64,000 bases of DNA from assembly GCF_026340655.1 (NCBI RefSeq), contig NZ_JAPEOZ010000001.1, positions 9,920,001 to 9,984,000 of the forward strand, given 5' to 3'. Shown piece after piece: positions 59,932 through 64,000 of the stretch; positions within the stretch are counted from its first letter, which is position 1, and the number at the start of each line of letters is the position of its first letter. The translations under genes and the position numbers were made by a program. The notes beneath the pieces were generated by a model. It saw nothing but the letters and a program-made list of their open reading frames with translations. It searched no databases and had not been told where the DNA came from. This DNA is from Streptomyces sp. NBC_01275. GTDB taxonomy: Bacteria; Actinomycetota; Actinomycetes; Streptomycetales; Streptomycetaceae.

Positions 59932-60300
59932 TCAGGCCTCCGGGGTGGACCAGCCGATCAGGGCTCCGCGCAGTGCGGCCACGAGGCGGGCGGCGGCCTC
60001 GTCCTCGGTGCGGCCGCGCGATGCCGTGTGTGCGCGGCGCCGCGACGACTTCCACGGAGGGCAGGTCGACGTCGTAGGGCCGGAACTGGTAGAACGCGCC
60101 TTCCGGTGCGCTGAGGGTGACGCCGGGGATCGCCGAGGTGAACGGTCGCCCGGTGTGGTCGAGGTCGGAGTACGCCTCGTCGGAGACGACGAGGGTGGGG
60201 GTGCCGTCGAGCAGGTCGGCGAGCGCGTCGAGTCCCTCGCGGCTGTGCACGATGCCGGTCGGGTCGGCCCGGTTGCAGAAGACGAAGAGCAGACCCTGAG
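59932..60300 (-). pseudogene. Remnant of a class I/II aminotransferase
   Basis: A fragment of PLP aminotransferase sequence is readable on the minus strand: LLFVFCNRADPTGIVHSREGLDALADLLDGTPTLVVSDEAYSDLDHTGRPF, the NPTG and SDEAY region, followed directly by PEGAFYQFRPYDVDL, which belongs near the C-terminus. The segment with the PLP lysine is missing. A further frame change is needed to reach the likely end DEAAARLVAALRGALIGWSTPEA. N-terminal half absent. So it is a deleted and frameshifted gene, in the gap between GH127 and gnd. Confidence 0.7.
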
Positions 60301-60489
60301 CAACCGCGTGAACACCGTTGAGTTCTACTGAGCAGGAGGACGTTCTCCTGGACAGGAGGACCGAGTGCGGCTTCGCCCGCGAGATCGTGCTCCCCTCGGC
60401 GACGCACTGAAGGCCCTGTCGGTTCCCGCCGACGCCTCGGTCTCGGGCAAAGTACTCCTCACGTTCTGACACTGACGAAAGAGGCACAG

Positions 60490-61941
60490 ATGAACACCAG
60501 CGCAGCCGCGAACATCGGCGTCGTCGGGCTGGCGGTGATGGGATCGAACCTGGCACGCAACCTCGCCTCCCGCGAGGGCAACACCGTCGCCGTCTACAAC
60601 CGCACCCATGCCCGTACCGAAGAACTCGTCAACGGCCACCCCGAGGCGGGCTTCGTCGCCGCCGCGTCGGTCGACGAGTTCGTCGCGTCACTGGCCAGGC
60701 CGCGCACCGCGATCATCATGGTGCAGGCGGGAGCGGGCACGGACGCGGTCATCGACCAGCTCGCCGAGCGCTTCGAGCCCGGCGACATCATCGTCGACGG
60801 CGGCAACGCGAACTTCCAGGACACCATCGCCCGCGAGCAGCGGATGGCCCCCACCGGCATCCACTTCGTCGGCGTCGGCATCTCCGGCGGAGAGGAAGGC
60901 GCGCTCAACGGCCCGTCGATCATGCCCGGCGGCTCGGAGGACTCCTACCGGACCCTCGGACCCATCCTCGCGTCGATCGCCGCGGTCGCCGAGGGCGAGC
61001 CCTGCGTCACCCACGTGGGCACCGACGGCGCCGGCCACTTCGTCAAGATGATCCACAACGGCATCGAGTACGCCGACATGCAGTTGATCGGCGAGGCGTA
61101 CGACCTGCTGCGCACCGTCGGCGGTCTCCGGCCGCAGGCCATCGCCGACGTCTTCGCCGCGTGGAACAAGGGCCCGCTCGAGTCCTACCTGATCGAGATC
61201 ACCGCGGAGATCCTGCGCCAGGTAGACGCCGCGACCGGTGAGCCGTTCGTGGACGTGGTGCTGGACCAGGCCGGCTCCAAGGGCACCGGTGTGTGGACCG
61301 TGCAGAACGCCCTCGATCTCGGCATCCCGGTGGGCGGCATCGCCGAAGCCGTGTTCGCCCGCGCCGTCTCCTCCAAGCCGGCGCAGCGCGCGGCGGTCCG
61401 CGGGCTGGTCACCTCCCGCCCGGAGGTGCAGAAGGCCGAGCCCGGCTTCGCCGACGACGTCGCCAAGGCCCTCTACGCCTCGAAGGTCGTCGCCTACGCG
61501 CAGGGCTTCGACGCCATCATCGCCGGCGCCGAGAAGTACGGCTGGAACATCCACAAGGACGCGATCGCCAAGATCTGGCGCGGCGGCTGCATCATCCGCG
61601 CGGGCTTCCTCAACCGCATCGCGGAGGCGTACACCGAGAACCCGGACATCGCCACGCTGCTCGAGGCGCCGTACTTCGCGCAGGCCGTCACCGAGGGAGA
61701 GGCCGCCTGGCGTCGCATCGTCGCCACCGCCGCACTCTCCGGGGTGCCGGTCCCGGGCTTCAGCTCCGCCCTCAGCTACTACGACTCGCTGGCCGCCGAG
61801 CGCCTTCCCGCGGCGCTCATCCAGGGACAGCGCGACTTCTTCGGCGCCCACACCTACCGGCGCACCGACAAGGAAGGCACGTTCCACACCCTGTGGTCCG
61901 GCGACCGCACCGAGATCGAGACCGAGGGCTCCAGCCACTGA
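60490..61941 (+). CDS. gnd: 6-phosphogluconate dehydrogenase (decarboxylating)
   Basis: 483 aa, the length of the long-form enzyme. N-terminal Rossmann loop GVVGLAVMGSNLARNLA, VYNRT, IIVDGGNANFQDT, GVGISGGEEGALNGPSIMPGG (substrate-site Ser/Gly loop), and KMIHNGIEYADMQLIGEAYDLL with the catalytic Lys-Asn. The C-terminal TYRRTDKEGTFHTLWSG is present. It converts 6-phosphogluconate to ribulose-5-phosphate and CO2, making NADPH. ATG after AAAGAGG. Stand-alone, ended by the hairpin at 61958. Confidence 0.97.
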   Translation: MNTSAAANIGVVGLAVMGSNLARNLASREGNTVAVYNRTHARTEELVNGHPEAGFVAAASVDEFVASLARPRTAIIMVQAGAGTDAVIDQLAERFEPGDIIVDGGNANFQDTIAREQRMAPTGIHFVGVGISGGEEGALNGPSIMPGGSEDSYRTLGPILASIAAVAEGEPCVTHVGTDGAGHFVKMIHNGIEYADMQLIGEAYDLLRTVGGLRPQAIADVFAAWNKGPLESYLIEITAEILRQVDAATGEPFVDVVLDQAGSKGTGVWTVQNALDLGIPVGGIAEAVFARAVSSKPAQRAAVRGLVTSRPEVQKAEPGFADDVAKALYASKVVAYAQGFDAIIAGAEKYGWNIHKDAIAKIWRGGCIIRAGFLNRIAEAYTENPDIATLLEAPYFAQAVTEGEAAWRRIVATAALSGVPVPGFSSALSYYDSLAAERLPAALIQGQRDFFGAHTYRRTDKEGTFHTLWSGDRTEIETEGSSH

Positions 61942-61957
61942 CCTGATGCCGTGAGAA

Positions 61958-61998
61958 CAGCGCTGCCGCGTCCCGAGTCATGGGGCGCGGCAGCGCTG
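61958..61998. terminator. Bidirectional terminator
   Basis: Perfect 13-bp stem CAGCGCTGCCGCG/CGCGGCAGCGCTG, extendable by CCC/GGG inside the loop. It lies between the convergent gnd and P450 genes. Confidence 0.9.
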
Positions 61999-62011
61999 CT
62001 CGGGCAGGTCG

Positions 62012-63355
62012 TCAGGCGAGGGTGACCTCGACCGGCAGCTTCTTGATGCCGTTGACGAAGTTGGAGCGGACGCGCGGGACGTCGCCGGCCAGCCTGATGT
62101 CGGCGATCCGTGGGATCAGCTCCTCGAACATGATGCGGATCTCGGTGCGGGCGAGGAGGTTGCCCAGGCAGAGGTGGGGGCTGCCCTTGCCGAAGGTGAC
62201 GTGGTCGTTGTCGGCGCGGGCGACGTCGAAGTCGTAGGGGTCGCCGAACACGGTCTCGTCGCGGTTTCCGGAGGCGAACCACATGACGACCTTGTCGCCC
62301 TCCCTGACCTGCTTGCCGCCGAGTTCGACGTCGCGGGTCGCGGTGCGGCGGAAGTGGTAGACGGGGGAGGCCCAGCGCAGGAACTCCTCGACCGCGCCGG
62401 GGATCAGGGAGGGGTCGTCCTTCAGCCTGGCCAGCTGCTCGGGGTGCTGGAGGAGGGCCAGCAGGGAGTGGGAGATGGTGTGCCGGGTGGTCTCGTTGCC
62501 GGCGACGACCAGAAGCAGGAAGTAGTTGTCGAAGTCCTGCGCGGACAGCGGGACTCCGTCGCGCGGGGTGGTGTTGACTAGCCGGGAGACCAGGTCCGTG
62601 CCGTCGCCGCCGCGCCGCTGCCGGGCCAGCTCACGGCCGTACTCGAAGACCTCGAGGGAGGCGGGGGAGCGGAAGGGCAGATCGCGGTACTGCTCGCTCT
62701 CCGTACTGTGCAGCAGTACGTCGGCGTAGTCGGGGTCGGTGTTGCCGATGATGCGGTTGCCCCAGTCGATGAGCTGCTGGTTGTCCTCCGGCGGCACGTC
62801 GAGCAGGCGGGCGAGGACGTTGATGGGGAAGTCGGCGGAGACGTCGGCGACGAAGTCGAAGGAGCCCTTGGCCAGGGCCGCGTCCAGGGTCCTGGCGGTC
62901 AGGCCGCGCAGGAAGTCGCCGTAGCTGTTGATGACGCCGGCGCCGAACTGGCGTTGGATCACGCTGCGCATCGCGCGGTGGCGGACGCCGTCCATCTCCA
63001 GGATGGAGGCGCGCTTCTTGATCTGGTCGTCGTCGACCTCTTCCAGGTTGACGAACCGGGTCGAGGTGAAGGTCTCGGCGTCCCGGTCGACGCGGGCGAT
63101 GTCCGCGTGCCGGGTCACCGCCCAGAAACCGGAGTTGGGGGCCTCCTCCGGCTGCCAGTGGACCGCGTCCTCGTGGCGCAGGGTGTGGAACATGCGCCAC
63201 GGTGTGACGCCGTCCGCGAAGTTGTCGAGGTCGGCGAGGTCCACCTGGTCGAGCGGCAGGGGCTCGTCGAGGGCGGCGCGCAGCTCGGCGCGGGTGGTGG
63301 GGACGGTGGGGACGGTGGGGACGGTGGGGACGGTGGGGACGGCGGGACTGGTCAT
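62012..63355 (-). CDS. Cytochrome P450 (CYP124/125/142-like)
   Basis: 447 aa from ATG 63355 (AGGAG 7 nt upstream). I-helix AGNETTR at 285-291, ExxR at E324/R327, heme loop FGKGSPHLCLG with Cys 396. The AGNETTR motif and the Pro-containing heme loop with one extra residue (G-x-P-H-x-C) are features I associate with CYP124/125/142, which oxidise methyl-branched lipids or sterol side chains. The N-terminus carries five VPT repeats encoded by a 9-bp tandem array (63297-63345). No ferredoxin gene is adjacent, unlike the P450 at 30905. Confidence 0.93.
   Translation of the reverse strand: MTSPAVPTVPTVPTVPTVPTTRAELRAALDEPLPLDQVDLADLDNFADGVTPWRMFHTLRHEDAVHWQPEEAPNSGFWAVTRHADIARVDRDAETFTSTRFVNLEEVDDDQIKKRASILEMDGVRHRAMRSVIQRQFGAGVINSYGDFLRGLTARTLDAALAKGSFDFVADVSADFPINVLARLLDVPPEDNQQLIDWGNRIIGNTDPDYADVLLHSTESEQYRDLPFRSPASLEVFEYGRELARQRRGGDGTDLVSRLVNTTPRDGVPLSAQDFDNYFLLLVVAGNETTRHTISHSLLALLQHPEQLARLKDDPSLIPGAVEEFLRWASPVYHFRRTATRDVELGGKQVREGDKVVMWFASGNRDETVFGDPYDFDVARADNDHVTFGKGSPHLCLGNLLARTEIRIMFEELIPRIADIRLAGDVPRVRSNFVNGIKKLPVEVTLA
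63297..63345 (-). repeat. 9-bp tandem repeat in P450 N-terminus
   Basis: Five copies of GGGGACGGT (plus-strand reading), giving the residues VPTVPTVPTVPTVPT at positions 7-20 of the P450. The unit length keeps the frame, so copy number can vary without inactivation. Confidence 0.88.
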
Positions 63356-63386
63356 GGCGGATCTCCTGACGACGGCTTCGACGGGC

Positions 63387-64000
63387 TTACAGGTGGTAGG
63401 CGTACTCGGTGAACTCCCAGTCGGTGACATGCCGTCGGAAGCGTTCGACCTCGTCCCGTTTGTAGGTGACGAAGGAGGTGGTGAAGTCCTTGCCGAGGAC
63501 GTCGGTCAGGGCGGTGTCCGCCTCCAGCGCGTCGAGCGCGGCCGACAGACTCGCGGGCAGCAGGGCGGAACGGGCGGTGTCGTAGCCGTAGCCCTCCAGC
63601 GGGGCGGGCGGCTCCTCGCCGGCCTGGACGCCGAGCAGGGCGGCGGCGATCGTGCCCGCGATCAGCAGGTAGGGATTGGCGCTGGCGTCGCCGAGGCGCA
63701 GTTCGAGACGGGCGCCGCCGCCGCGCTCGGGCGGGACGCGGACCATGGCGCTGCGGTTGTCGAGCCCCCAGTCGATCAGCCAGGGCGCGAGGGTGTCGGG
63801 TCCGAAGCGCTTGTACGAGTTCACGGTCGGGTTGGCCAGGGCCGCGAGCGCGGGCGCGTGGGCGAGGATGCCGGCGAGGGCGTGCCGTGCGGTGGCGGAG
63901 AGGCCGTAGGCGCCGGAGGGGTCGTCGAAGGCGTTGCGGACCCCGTCCTCGTCGGAGGCGTCGCAGGACAGGTGGAGATGGAAGCCGGAGCCGCCCGCGT
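63387..64000 (-). CDS. Glutamine synthetase-like enzyme, 5' end beyond window
   Basis: C-terminal ~204 residues of a glutamine synthetase-fold protein. The frame is open to the right edge and reads GGSGFHLHLSCDASDEDGVRNAF (ATP/substrate His loop), NPTVNSYKRFGPDTLAPW, then DNRSAMVRVPPERGGGARLELRLGDASANPYLLIAGTIAAALLG (the GS signature with the NR and R residues). It ends WEFTEYAYHL, the ending usual for gamma-glutamyl-polyamine or GlnA3/4-like ligases in actinobacteria. It ends 32 bp upstream of the P450 start on the same strand, so the two may be co-transcribed. Confidence 0.92.
   Translation of the reverse strand, partial: AGGSGFHLHLSCDASDEDGVRNAFDDPSGAYGLSATARHALAGILAHAPALAALANPTVNSYKRFGPDTLAPWLIDWGLDNRSAMVRVPPERGGGARLELRLGDASANPYLLIAGTIAAALLGVQAGEEPPAPLEGYGYDTARSALLPASLSAALDALEADTALTDVLGKDFTTSFVTYKRDEVERFRRHVTDWEFTEYAYHL

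Overview
The window is high-GC DNA with Streptomyces character: third codon positions are nearly always G or C, GTG starts are frequent, genes are tightly packed and often overlap as ATGA or GTGA, and an ABC sugar-importer operon has no ATPase gene of its own. No rRNA, tRNA, CRISPR array, transposase or integrase was recognised. Both ends cut a gene: a protein of unknown function on the left and a glutamine synthetase-like enzyme on the right.

Layout. 1-7 kb: a GH38 alpha-mannosidase, an RpiR regulator and a SIS-domain sugar-phosphate protein, with related TGGTTCAATC sites before the mannosidase and the SIS gene. 7-8 kb: a secreted protein of unknown function. 8-33 kb: a large catabolic island with an MFS transporter, TetR and IclR regulators, amidohydrolase, DoxX, DUF1330, LLM flavin oxidoreductase, acyl-CoA ligase, three intact SDRs, enoyl-CoA hydratase, Zn alcohol dehydrogenase, acyl-CoA dehydrogenase, a fused 2-oxoacid dehydrogenase E1, a cyclase-family hydrolase, two SnoaL-like proteins, a Baeyer-Villiger monooxygenase, a CMD protein and a complete P450 chain (reductase, ferredoxin, CYP). 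A fourth SDR, at the edge, has lost its catalytic residues. The island is split into many transcription units, but most of their promoters share half-sites TGTACC...GGTCTA or a CGACCGGTCG palindrome, so it looks like one regulon. The enzymes fit hydroxylation and ring opening of a cyclic, perhaps terpenoid or alicyclic, substrate, followed by CoA activation and beta-oxidation. The substrate cannot be read from the sequence.

34-39.5 kb: a sulfide and persulfide detoxification regulon (sulfide:quinone oxidoreductase, metallo-beta-lactamase/rhodanese fusion, rhodanese, TauE exporter, CstR-type repressor, membrane rhodanese) with four ATACCCC(N)GGGGTAT operators. 39.6-42.2 kb: a frameshifted GT87-like membrane glycosyltransferase and a secreted MINPP-type histidine phosphatase. 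42.7-51.5 kb: one long operon with ABC importer, carboxylesterase, ROK regulator, pyranose-oxidase-like GMC enzyme, deaminase-fold enzyme and sugar isomerase-like TIM barrel. It looks like a pathway for importing, deacylating and oxidising a glycoside or nucleoside-like compound.

51.5-64 kb: a divergent EamA/MarR pair with palindromes over the start codons, a truncated TetR gene, a SMI1/KNR4 protein, a methyltransferase, two acetyltransferases, a small membrane protein, a GH127 arabinofuranosidase with a LamG domain inserted in its catalytic domain, an aminotransferase remnant, 6-phosphogluconate dehydrogenase, a CYP125/124-like P450 and the partial glutamine synthetase-like gene. All gene calls come from reading the sequence. 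No database search was possible.
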